Positions 1 through 7,023 of a stretch of 46,513 nucleotides of DNA are shown here, piece after piece (the stretch's first letter is position 1; each line of letters starts with the position of its first letter). The notes beneath the pieces are model-generated. The model did no database searches. It had not been told where the DNA came from and saw only the letters and a program-made list of their open reading frames with translations. This DNA comes from Lentisphaerota bacterium (GTDB taxonomy: Bacteria > Verrucomicrobiota > Lentisphaeria > Victivallales > Victivallaceae). Made by a program: the position numbers and the translations under genes. The stretch is taken from positions 1 to 46,513 of the forward strand of contig SUVX01000023.1 in the NCBI GenBank assembly GCA_015061725.1, read 5' to 3'.

Positions 1-12
1 CATAGCATCACT

Positions 13-702
13 TCAGCTATCAGTCAAGCAGCAGCTCTTCACCTTTGGCTCCGACGAGTTAAAATACCCATTCTCGCCAAAGGGAGCTGCTGCTATTTGA
101 TAACCGGGAATAATATACAAGGAACAGCGCGTGATTTTTGTTATTGCCTCAGAGAGGATTTTTTCGGGATCATTTCCCTGAATATCCAATCCTTCTGCGC
201 TGAAAAAGCGGATGTCGGGGATTCCGAAAAGCAGGGAGAACAGTTTTTGAACGTAATCAAAACCGCAGTTGTTATCTCTGATATATCCGCCTGCCGTGGT
301 GATGTAGACGGCGGATTTGATATGGGTCAATCCGCGCGGAATACCTGTTTCGTCGTAATGAAAAGTCAAGCCGTTGATACACAGGTGTTCAAGATAGACT
401 TTGAAAATCGAGGGAAAACTCATATCCCAGTAGGGGCAAGCCATCACGATTTCGTCTGATTGGGCAAAATCGCGGGCAAAGCGGAAATACGGCGTGCTGA
501 AATCCTTTTGTTTGATCGATTCCTGCCGGTTCTGCAGCTGCATCCACAAGAGCGGAGAGAGCGTTTTTTCTTCAGCAAGGGTAACGGTTTGTATTTCAAT
601 GTTTCCTTTTTCTGTCTGTTTTTCAAGATAGGCTTGCGCCAGACGCTCCGTCCGGGAGCTTTCTCTGTTCATTGCGGCATTGACGTATAATATTTTTTTC
701 AT
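13..702 (-). CDS. FMN-dependent NAD(P)H oxidoreductase / azoreductase-like flavodoxin-fold protein
   Basis: A 229-aa protein of the flavodoxin-like quinone reductase/azoreductase family, expected to move electrons from NAD(P)H to quinones or azo compounds through bound FMN in the cytoplasm. Visible signs are the N-terminal beta-strand/phosphate-binding segment (KKILYVNAAMNRESSRT), the PYWDMSFPS motif near residue 90 (family consensus P-x-W/Y-N/D-x-S-x-P) and the TTAGGY stretch near residue 137. The ATG at 702 is preceded by GGAG at the right spacing. Family members usually stop near 200 residues; the last 25-28 codons here lie inside a large inverted repeat (27-94) whose loop is shared with intergenic repeats elsewhere in the window, so the C-terminal tail is probably derived from an inserted element. 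The exact substrate cannot be told. Confidence 0.8.
   Translation of the reverse strand: MKKILYVNAAMNRESSRTERLAQAYLEKQTEKGNIEIQTVTLAEEKTLSPLLWMQLQNRQESIKQKDFSTPYFRFARDFAQSDEIVMACPYWDMSFPSIFKVYLEHLCINGLTFHYDETGIPRGLTHIKSAVYITTAGGYIRDNNCGFDYVQKLFSLLFGIPDIRFFSAEGLDIQGNDPEKILSEAITKITRCSLYIIPGYQIAAAPFGENGYFNSSEPKVKSCCLTDS
27..94. repeat. Two-step inverted repeat with conserved 26-nt loop, inside a gene's 3' end
   Basis: Outer arms 27-37 and 84-94 (11 bp) and inner arms 42-49 and 76-83 (8 bp) are perfectly complementary; the only asymmetry is TTCA at 38-41. The 26-nt loop (50-75) matches, with three substitutions, the 26-nt loops at 23020-23045 and 23862-23887, although the stems are unrelated in sequence. 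It overlaps the last codons of the flavin reductase gene and could also act as a 3'-end hairpin. Confidence 0.8.
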
Positions 703-734
703 TTTTTTCTCCGCTGTATCGGTTGTTCAGTTTC

Positions 735-763
735 AATATAACATTGTTTCGGATTTTTTTCAA
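735..763 (-). promoter_or_regulatory. Sigma70-like promoter of the flavin reductase gene
   Basis: On the minus strand, TTGAAA (758-763) and TATATT (735-740) are separated by 17 bp, with the gene start about 33 bp downstream. The same TATATT -10 hexamer appears at other promoters in this window (GntR gene, possible 6S RNA, gyrA). Confidence 0.5.
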
Positions 764-769
764 TATAAT
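741..769 (+). promoter_or_regulatory. Divergent promoter for the epimerase-like / DapA-like / TetR operon
   Basis: A perfect TATAAT sits at 764-769 with a poor -35 (ACATTG, 741-746) at 17 bp. It overlaps the divergent promoter of the flavin reductase gene, so one regulator, for example the TetR protein at the end of the operon, could control both directions. The weak -35 would fit an activated promoter. Confidence 0.35.
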
Positions 770-842
770 ACTTGATTTCCTGACGGATTGGCGTTATTTT
801 AATGAAAGCAACTGAGTGGTTGGTTTTGTAAGGAGAAAATAT

Positions 843-1874
843 ATGTTAAAGTGTCCTGTTGATGAAAAGGAATTGAATTGGCTGCTGAGCGAACCTGCTC
901 CGGCATTGATAGAGATGATGAAACGCCTTGAGGGAGATATTGCCATTCTGGGCGTTGCAGGAAAAATGGGCGTTACAATGGCAATGCAGGCAAAACGCGC
1001 TGTTGATGCCGCAGGGGTGAAAAAAAGAATCATCGGCGTTGCCCGCTTTTCAAATCCTGAAGAAAAGGTGAAACTTGAAGAGGCAGGCGTTGAAACAATC
1101 AAATGCGATCTGCTTGACCGGGAACAGGTCAATGCTCTGCCGGACTTTCCCAATATCGTTTTCATGGCGGGAAAAAAGTTCGGAACGCAGGGCAATGAGG
1201 CGCAGACCTGGGCGATGAATGCTCTGGCTCCGGCATTTACAGCTGAAAAGTTCCGCAACAGCCGCATGGTGATTTTTTCAACCGGCTGCGTGTATCCTCT
1301 GAAAAGTTCTGCTCAGGGCGGATGTGTTGAAAGCGATATGCCGTCCCCCATCGGAGAATACTCGCAGTCCTGTCTTGCAAGGGAGCGCATCTTTGAGTAT
1401 TATCAGCAGATGTACGGCACGAAGATGCTGTTTTTCCGTCTGAATTACGCCATTGATCTGCGTTACGGGGTTCTGCACGATATCTGCCGTCCGGTCTGGG
1501 AGGGCAAAGAGGTGAGCAACTCCGTGGGATTTTTCAACTGTATCTGGCAGGGGGATGCCAACGCCAACGCACTGTTGTCGCTTGAACTAGCGGATAATCC
1601 CCGCAGAATTTTGAATGTGACGGGACCTGAAACGGCATCAACTGAAAAAACGGCTCTTGAAATGGGCAGACTGCTGGGAAAAGAGGTGCAATTCACCTGT
1701 GCTGAAGCGGGGGATTTGAACTACCTCAATGATGCCTCTGAAATGATAAAACTGTTCGGGAAGCCCCGTGTGTCTCTTGAAGAATTGATCCGCTTGCAGG
1801 CAGAGTGGATTTCTCAAGGCGGCGTTTCCATCGGCAAACCCACGCATTTTGAAGTAAATAATGGAAAGTTTTGA
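843..1874 (+). CDS. NAD(P)-dependent epimerase/dehydratase-family (extended SDR) protein
   Basis: A 343-aa Rossmann-fold protein of the NAD-dependent epimerase/dehydratase (extended SDR) family, predicted to act on a nucleotide sugar or similar cytoplasmic metabolite. The dinucleotide-binding loop GVAGKMG lies near residue 43 and the Ser/Thr segment FSTGCVYP near residue 145. The usual catalytic Y-x-x-x-K reads YSQSC here, so the lysine is replaced by cysteine. I chose the ATG at 843 because AGGAG at 831-835 is ideally spaced; an in-frame GTG at 816 has no such site. It is followed after 3 bp by a DapA-like gene and then a TetR gene, forming one operon. Family sure, reaction unknown. Confidence 0.75.
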   Translation: MLKCPVDEKELNWLLSEPAPALIEMMKRLEGDIAILGVAGKMGVTMAMQAKRAVDAAGVKKRIIGVARFSNPEEKVKLEEAGVETIKCDLLDREQVNALPDFPNIVFMAGKKFGTQGNEAQTWAMNALAPAFTAEKFRNSRMVIFSTGCVYPLKSSAQGGCVESDMPSPIGEYSQSCLARERIFEYYQQMYGTKMLFFRLNYAIDLRYGVLHDICRPVWEGKEVSNSVGFFNCIWQGDANANALLSLELADNPRRILNVTGPETASTEKTALEMGRLLGKEVQFTCAEAGDLNYLNDASEMIKLFGKPRVSLEELIRLQAEWISQGGVSIGKPTHFEVNNGKF

Positions 1875-1877
1875 AAA

Positions 1878-2942
1878 ATGAAAAGAGTTTCAGATATTGA
1901 TCCTGTTGTTCTTGAAAGAGTAAGAAAAGGCACCGTGATTCCGGCGCAGGTGCTTGCATTGGATGAAAACCGCAAATTTTCTCCCCGGCATCAGCGGGCG
2001 CTCTGCCGTTATTTTATTGATGCAGGCGTCGGCGGTATCGCTGTCGGAGTTCACTCCACGCAGTTTGCCATCCGCAATCCTGAAATCGGACTTTTTGAGG
2101 TCGTTCTGCGCGAAACCGGAAAGTTTATTGACGAATACTGTGCTGAAAAAGGCAAAAAAATCCTCAAGGTCGGCGGTGTCTGCGGCAAAACGGAGCAGGC
2201 TCTGCGTGAAGCTGAGTTTGAAGGCTCCTGCAATTATGACGCTGTTCTGCTGTCGCTTGCCGCTTTCAAGGATTCTTCTATTGATGAAATGCTTGCCCAT
2301 TGCCGAAAAGTGGCTGAAGTCATGCCTTTGATCGGCTTTTATCTTCAACCGAGTGTCGGCGGCAGACGGTTGCCTTACGAATTCTGGCGCGAATTTTTCA
2401 CAATCGACAATCTTCTTGCGGTTAAAATGGCTCCGTTCAACCGCTATTGCACGCTGGATGTCATGCGCGCGGCGGCGGAGTCCGGACGGGATGATGTTGC
2501 TCTTTATACCGGCAATGACGATAATCTTCTTGTTGACCTGATTTCTGAATACAAGTTCGGAGACAAAAAACTGCGGATCAAAGGCGGACTTCTGGGACAC
2601 TGGTCCTGCTGGACGAAAAAAGCCGTGGAACTTCTGGATGAACTGCACGGTGTGATTGACAGGGGAGGGGATATCCCGCAGGAACTGTTGACCCGTGCCA
2701 TTGAAATCACCGACTGCAATGCGGCGTTTTTTGATACGGCAAACAACTTTGCCGGATGTATCCCGGGACTGCATGAAGTTCTGCGCCGTCAGGGACTGCT
2801 GCCGGGCATCTGGTGCCTTGACCCGGCTGAAACGCTTTCCCCGGGACAGTTTGACGAAATTTCCCGTGTGTATGCAGCTTATCCGCACCTGCACGATGAT
2901 GATTTTGTCCGTGCCAATTTGAGCAGATGGCTGGCTGATTGA
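1878..2942 (+). CDS. Dihydrodipicolinate synthase/N-acetylneuraminate lyase-family aldolase
   Basis: A 354-aa TIM-barrel protein of the DapA/NanA class I aldolase superfamily, which forms a Schiff base with a keto acid and makes or breaks a C-C bond. The likely Schiff-base lysine is in AVKMAPFNRY (about residue 178) and the supporting tyrosine in GFYLQP (about residue 155); glycine-rich segments early on (VGGIAVGVHSTQ) match the family. At 354 aa it is longer than true DapA (about 290 aa), and it sits with an epimerase-like gene and a TetR regulator rather than with lysine biosynthesis genes, so a catabolic sugar-acid role is more likely than lysine synthesis. Its stop overlaps the alternative TTG start of the TetR gene. 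Confidence 0.8.
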   Translation: MKRVSDIDPVVLERVRKGTVIPAQVLALDENRKFSPRHQRALCRYFIDAGVGGIAVGVHSTQFAIRNPEIGLFEVVLRETGKFIDEYCAEKGKKILKVGGVCGKTEQALREAEFEGSCNYDAVLLSLAAFKDSSIDEMLAHCRKVAEVMPLIGFYLQPSVGGRRLPYEFWREFFTIDNLLAVKMAPFNRYCTLDVMRAAAESGRDDVALYTGNDDNLLVDLISEYKFGDKKLRIKGGLLGHWSCWTKKAVELLDELHGVIDRGGDIPQELLTRAIEITDCNAAFFDTANNFAGCIPGLHEVLRRQGLLPGIWCLDPAETLSPGQFDEISRVYAAYPHLHDDDFVRANLSRWLAD

Positions 2943-2944
2943 CA

Positions 2945-3538
2945 ATGCAGAAACGCGCCATAGAAACCAGAAATAAAATTCTCTCTGCGGCGGTGGAGCT
3001 TTTTGCCGCAGGGGGGATGAATGGGACAAGCGTTGACCTGATTGCCGCAACAGCGGGAGTCAATAAGCAGCGCATATATGCCTATTTCGGTTCAAAAGAA
3101 AAGTTGTTCATTGCCGCTTTGACAAGTGTCTTCAAGGCGGCGGAACCTTTTTCTCTTTCAATGCTTGAAGAAGCGGAAAAACATCCTGAAAATCTGACCG
3201 CTGTTCTGCTTGAAAACTTTTATAAACTGCACGAAAAAACGCCCTGTTTCTGGCGGCTGCTTGCCTGGGCGAACCTTGAAAATGCCGCACTTCTTGAAAA
3301 TTTAAGTGCGGTGCGTTCTGCGGAAAACGATGGTATCCGCAGAATTTTTCTCCGCGCGCAGAAAGCGGGATTTATCAAAGATATTCCTTTTGAACACTAT
3401 CTTTTTTCACTGCTTGCCGTTTCGTGGTTCCTCAAATCCAATGCGCTGACTTTGCACAGCACGCTGGATTTTGACCCCTGCGCTGAAGATTTTTCCGCCG
3501 GACTTTTTTCCACACTCAATGGCGTCTTCAAGCGTTGA
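2945..3538 (+). CDS. TetR/AcrR-family transcriptional regulator
   Basis: A 197-aa one-component repressor. The N-terminal helix-turn-helix is clear: TRNKILSAAVELFAAGG, then SVDLIAATAGVNKQRIYAYFGSKEKLF, the classic TetR recognition-helix region. The C-terminal ligand-binding part is helical and not recognisable to a specific inducer. The ATG at 2945 is used here; a TTG at 2939 overlapping the stop of the upstream gene is an alternative. As last gene of the operon it probably autoregulates the epimerase/aldolase genes and perhaps the divergent flavin reductase. Confidence 0.85.
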   Translation: MQKRAIETRNKILSAAVELFAAGGMNGTSVDLIAATAGVNKQRIYAYFGSKEKLFIAALTSVFKAAEPFSLSMLEEAEKHPENLTAVLLENFYKLHEKTPCFWRLLAWANLENAALLENLSAVRSAENDGIRRIFLRAQKAGFIKDIPFEHYLFSLLAVSWFLKSNALTLHSTLDFDPCAEDFSAGLFSTLNGVFKR

Positions 3539-3572
3539 TGTAACGTTATTTAATACCTTTTTTGCAAGAAAT

Positions 3573-3600
3573 TTGACATTGAGTTTTTGTGTGCTATATT
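3573..3600 (+). promoter_or_regulatory. Strong sigma70-like promoter of the GntR-type regulator
   Basis: TTGACA (3573-3578), 16-bp spacer, TATATT (3595-3600). The -10 abuts the palindromic operator, so a bound repressor would sit on the transcription start. Confidence 0.7.
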
Positions 3601-3628
3601 AATAACCATAGTGTACTCTATGGTTATT
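3601..3628. promoter_or_regulatory. Palindromic operator, probable GntR autoregulatory site
   Basis: A perfect inverted repeat: AATAACCATAG (3601-3611), spacer TGTACT, CTATGGTTATT (3618-3628). It starts at the base after the -10 box and ends 14 bp before the start codon of the regulator. Repression by the downstream gene product is inferred from position and symmetry; I saw no second copy in the window. Confidence 0.7.
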
Positions 3629-3642
3629 GTGAGGTGAACTTG

Positions 3643-4896
3643 ATGACAAAGTGTGAAGAAATAGCCTGTCAACTGCTGGAAAAAATCAAATCCGGAGAAC
3701 TTTCCGGGCGCTTGCCTGCGGAACAGGAGTTGGCAAAACAGTGCAAGGTTTCTCCGGTAACAGCTGCAAAAGCGTTGAATATTCTGCGTGATAAGGGGGT
3801 GGTCAAACGTGTTTCCGGACGGGGAACATTTGTTATTGAGCCTGAAAAAAAGATCATCCGTATCATGTGCAACGGCTACTTTGCCGAAAAACTTTTTCCA
3901 TTGCTTGTCCAGCATTTTCCGGATGTTGAAATAGAAAAAGTCGAAAAAATGGATGAAGCAGATGCCGTTGTTCTGCCGACGACGATCCCGTTTTTTCCCG
4001 GAGAGTATTTTATGCCCTGGCCGCAGGAAAGAATTGACCGTCTGAAAGCTGACGGTAAACTTTTCCCGCAGATTTTTGAATTTCATAATGTGCGGGGCGC
4101 CATCTGGGGACTGCCTTATCTTTTTTCACCTGATATTCTTTTTTACAATAAAAAACTCATGCGGCAGGTCGCACCTGATTTTGAACCCTATAAACTCGCC
4201 TTTGATGATCTCTTTGAACTTCAGAAAAGACTGCCTGAAAATATTTCTCTTTGTGCCGGGAGTTCCAGTCCACTGCTGCTTTCTCTTGTGTACCACCTTG
4301 CGGGAGACGGTATTGCTGATCCGGAGGTGTTCCGGACTGCGGTTGAACTTTTTTCAAAACTTGATGTGGAAAAAAGTTACACTTCTTTCCTTGAAGGCAA
4401 AGCGCTCTTCAGTGCCGGATACCGTTCAAAAACCCGGCATTTCAGCGGAGAGTTTGATATCGCACCTATACCGCTTTTTAACGGTAAAAGACTGTGTCAT
4501 GCGGCGTCTGAAGTTTTTATGATTCGCAATACAACGCGTCATGCGGAACTGTTGTTTGATATGGCAGAGGCGCTTTTCCGTCCGGAATTGCAGAAAATCA
4601 TCGGCAGCTTGAAAATGGGCATCCCTGCCAATGCGGCAGTTGCCGCATCAACGATTGACAGTTCCGTCATAAGAGATGACATATTCTTCAATGAAATAAA
4701 AAATATTGATTATGCCCACAGGCACATGGCAGACTCTGTCAGCTTGTGTTTTTCTTCTGCGCTCAAGCGGCTGGTTTGCGATAATATCACGCCCGCAGAA
4801 CTCCTGAGTGAAGTGGAGGAAAGTTATCTTTTTGAAGAAAAACGCCGCAAGGCATTGAGTGCTTTTATGGTCAACAGCGTCGCAGTGGATTTTTGA
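3643..4896 (+). CDS. GntR-family regulator with C-terminal solute-binding-protein-like domain
   Basis: A 417-aa cytoplasmic regulator. Residues 1-70 form a winged helix of GntR type (KIKSGELSGRLPAEQELAKQ, then SPVTAAKALNILRDKGVVKRVSGRGTFV). The rest resembles an extracellular sugar-binding protein (ABC-type family 1 fold) recruited as an inducer sensor: GAIWGLPYLFSPDILFYNKKLM and FLEGKALFSAGY are typical of that fold. It has no signal peptide. The start at 3643 follows GAGGTGA; longer in-frame starts upstream would overlap the operator and promoter. It probably senses a carbohydrate and controls itself and perhaps the downstream exported-protein genes. Such fusions are common in Lentisphaerota and relatives. 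Confidence 0.85.
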   Translation: MTKCEEIACQLLEKIKSGELSGRLPAEQELAKQCKVSPVTAAKALNILRDKGVVKRVSGRGTFVIEPEKKIIRIMCNGYFAEKLFPLLVQHFPDVEIEKVEKMDEADAVVLPTTIPFFPGEYFMPWPQERIDRLKADGKLFPQIFEFHNVRGAIWGLPYLFSPDILFYNKKLMRQVAPDFEPYKLAFDDLFELQKRLPENISLCAGSSSPLLLSLVYHLAGDGIADPEVFRTAVELFSKLDVEKSYTSFLEGKALFSAGYRSKTRHFSGEFDIAPIPLFNGKRLCHAASEVFMIRNTTRHAELLFDMAEALFRPELQKIIGSLKMGIPANAAVAASTIDSSVIRDDIFFNEIKNIDYAHRHMADSVSLCFSSALKRLVCDNITPAELLSEVEESYLFEEKRRKALSAFMVNSVAVDF

Positions 4897-4947
4897 TGTA
4901 AGTAAAAATTTGAATTTTAACATATCTTAAAAAAAGGATGTACCGCT

Positions 4948-5721
4948 ATGAAAAAAAGTTTTACGCTGATTGAACTGCTGGTCGTTATTGCAATTATTGC
5001 CATTCTTGCGGCAATGCTGATGCCGGCGCTGCAGAAGGCAAGACAGACGGCGCAGGGAACGCAGTGTGCAGCCAACCTTGCAACGACAATGAAAATACTT
5101 CAGTCCTATTTTGATGATCAACGGGAGTTTTTTCCGTGGGGAAAAGAAAACGGTTCATCAAATGCCATCTGGCGCTCAAAGAAACACAGCAGTGCGGATA
5201 CCAATGCTCAGGCTCCCATGATCGGTTACTGGTACCCCCATCCCAGTACGACATGGTACGCCAGTATTGATTCCAACAACGGTAAACAGACCGTGTACCG
5301 TCATAAATATGCCTGTCCGGCAGTACCCAACGGCGGAGAGGAGCGTGTTATTCCCGGGGAGGCAGTGAATCGTCCGAAGGACAGAATGCATAAAACTTAT
5401 TCCTATAACCAGCTGTTATGGAATACCGGCAGCGAAAGTGTTCAGCCCACCAAGATCACGCATGTCAAACGTCCGACGATGCTGCTTGTTTTTGCTGACG
5501 GTTCCGGTATGGGTTACATGAATGATGAATGCCGCTGGGCACCTGATATGAGCACGAGCGACTATTCGGCTTGTATATCTGCCCGTCATACCGGTTCTGC
5601 CAATATCGTTTACGCCGACGGCCACCAGGGAAAACTCCGACCTGATGAATTTCCCAGCGAACGTTACCGCGGCAGTGAATTCAGCAATCAGTCTGTTTAT
5701 TGGCATCCCAGAGCAAAATGA
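4948..5721 (+). CDS. Type II secretion/pseudopilin-like protein with H-x9-DG C-terminal motif
   Basis: A 257-aa protein with a textbook prepilin N-terminus: short basic leader, then FTLIELLVVIAIIAILAAML (residues 5-24), which a prepilin peptidase would cleave before the Phe and N-methylate. The C-terminal part has RHTGSANIVYADGHQG, the H-x9-DG signature of the large pseudopilin-like families of Planctomycetota and Lentisphaerota. The body is Trp/Tyr/Ser rich, as expected for a surface protein. AAAGGA precedes the ATG. Its stop overlaps the start of the next gene (ATGA), so it is translationally coupled to the phosphoesterase. These proteins occur in dozens of copies per genome in such bacteria; their function beyond surface display is unknown. 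Confidence 0.9.
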   Translation: MKKSFTLIELLVVIAIIAILAAMLMPALQKARQTAQGTQCAANLATTMKILQSYFDDQREFFPWGKENGSSNAIWRSKKHSSADTNAQAPMIGYWYPHPSTTWYASIDSNNGKQTVYRHKYACPAVPNGGEERVIPGEAVNRPKDRMHKTYSYNQLLWNTGSESVQPTKITHVKRPTMLLVFADGSGMGYMNDECRWAPDMSTSDYSACISARHTGSANIVYADGHQGKLRPDEFPSERYRGSEFSNQSVYWHPRAK

Positions 5722-7007
5722 GAACGCTGCTTTTTCTTCTGCTGTTTCCGCTTGTCCTTTGCGGAGCTGAGCCCCGGCTGAAAATTGCCGTTGTCAGCGA
5801 CATTCACGAAAAATGGAACGATCTGGAAAGGGTCTTTGCCTTTCTTGCGAAGAAAAATCCGGATGTTGTTCTTTCAGGCGGCGACATTGCCAACGGCAAC
5901 CCCGCAAGTTATAAAAAGTACGGTGAAATTTACAACCGTCATTTTGCAAAGAAAAAGAATCCGCCCGTCCATATTCCGATTTTGGGCAATCACGATTATC
6001 TTGCCTATCCCAAAGGCACAAAGCGTCCGACAGCTCAGGAGAGCATGAAGCGTTTTTTTGCGCCGATGGGACTGCCGTCAAACTGGCTGCAGCATTATAA
6101 AGTCAAAGGCTATACCTTTATCGGTGTTTCTGCAACCGATGACAAGGGCGAACACAGCAATAAAGATGAAATCAAAAAAGTATCAGATTTGATTGGAAGG
6201 GCTGAAAAAGATTCTCCCGGAAAACCCGTGTTTGTGCTGACCCATTTAACGCCTGCGTTCACCCTTGTCCGCAGTGATTTCAATAAAATAAAATCGCCAG
6301 GGGCGCGCTATTACTGGCGTGTGGATCATATCCGGCAAATGCTTGAAAATCACCCGCAGGCGGTTTCCATTTCAGGACATACGCACCTTGCGATCGAAGA
6401 CGAAAGAACCATCTGGCAGGGAGAATTTACCGCCATTCACGGCGGTGTTCTGCGCTGGGTGACACCGCAGAAACCTGCGCCGGAATCAGGTTTGGTCGAT
6501 ACTCTTGACCGTTTTAAAGGCAGAAACTTTGTTTATATTGAAGTCTTTAAAAAAGAAATGATCATTTACCGTTTTGATGCCAATACGCTGCGTGAAATCA
6601 AACCCGGCAAGAGATGGCGCATAACTCTGCCGTATACTCCGGAAAAGGCAATTTACACAGACCAACGGAGTAAAAACGAAGCTGCCCCGCAATTTCCCGC
6701 CGGAGCAAAAGCCAAAATTATCCGTGACGGAAAAAACTTTTATCTGCAGCTTGACCGGGCAAAACACCCGGATATGGTGCTTGCCTACAAAGTCAAATTA
6801 ACTTATGATGACAAAAAAATCTCTTTGCCTGAATTTTTCGTTTCCTCTGATTACTTTCTGTATGATAAACAGCCAGACCGGGCGCTGAATATAAATGAGA
6901 AAATCAAACTTCCCGCAGGAACGGGAACGATGGAAATAACACCTTTTGCGACCTTTGGAAAAGCCGGAAAAACTTTAGTCACAAAATTCAATATTCCGAA
7001 AAAATAA
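5718..7007 (+). CDS. Secreted calcineurin-like metallophosphoesterase
   Basis: A 429-aa exported phosphoesterase. A signal peptide (LLFLLLFPLVLCGA) is followed directly by a complete dimetal site: VVSDIH, SGGDIANG, LGNHDY, VLTHL and ISGHTH, i.e. the D-x-H, GD, GNHD, H and GHxH motifs of the family. The C-terminal 130 residues form an extra domain without catalytic motifs. I start it at 5718, where ATGA overlaps the preceding stop; a TTG six codons earlier is less likely. With the neighbouring beta-helix proteins it is probably part of an extracytoplasmic polymer-processing set; the substrate (phosphodiester or phosphomonoester) is not visible. Confidence 0.85.
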   Translation: MRTLLFLLLFPLVLCGAEPRLKIAVVSDIHEKWNDLERVFAFLAKKNPDVVLSGGDIANGNPASYKKYGEIYNRHFAKKKNPPVHIPILGNHDYLAYPKGTKRPTAQESMKRFFAPMGLPSNWLQHYKVKGYTFIGVSATDDKGEHSNKDEIKKVSDLIGRAEKDSPGKPVFVLTHLTPAFTLVRSDFNKIKSPGARYYWRVDHIRQMLENHPQAVSISGHTHLAIEDERTIWQGEFTAIHGGVLRWVTPQKPAPESGLVDTLDRFKGRNFVYIEVFKKEMIIYRFDANTLREIKPGKRWRITLPYTPEKAIYTDQRSKNEAAPQFPAGAKAKIIRDGKNFYLQLDRAKHPDMVLAYKVKLTYDDKKISLPEFFVSSDYFLYDKQPDRALNINEKIKLPAGTGTMEITPFATFGKAGKTLVTKFNIPKK

Positions 7008-7023
7008 AACGGAGAAAAAATAA

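Noticed and set aside
1890..3050. 386-aa minus-strand frame opposite the DapA-like and TetR genes
   Set aside because: Composition and lack of any family match show it is the reverse shadow of two well-supported genes.
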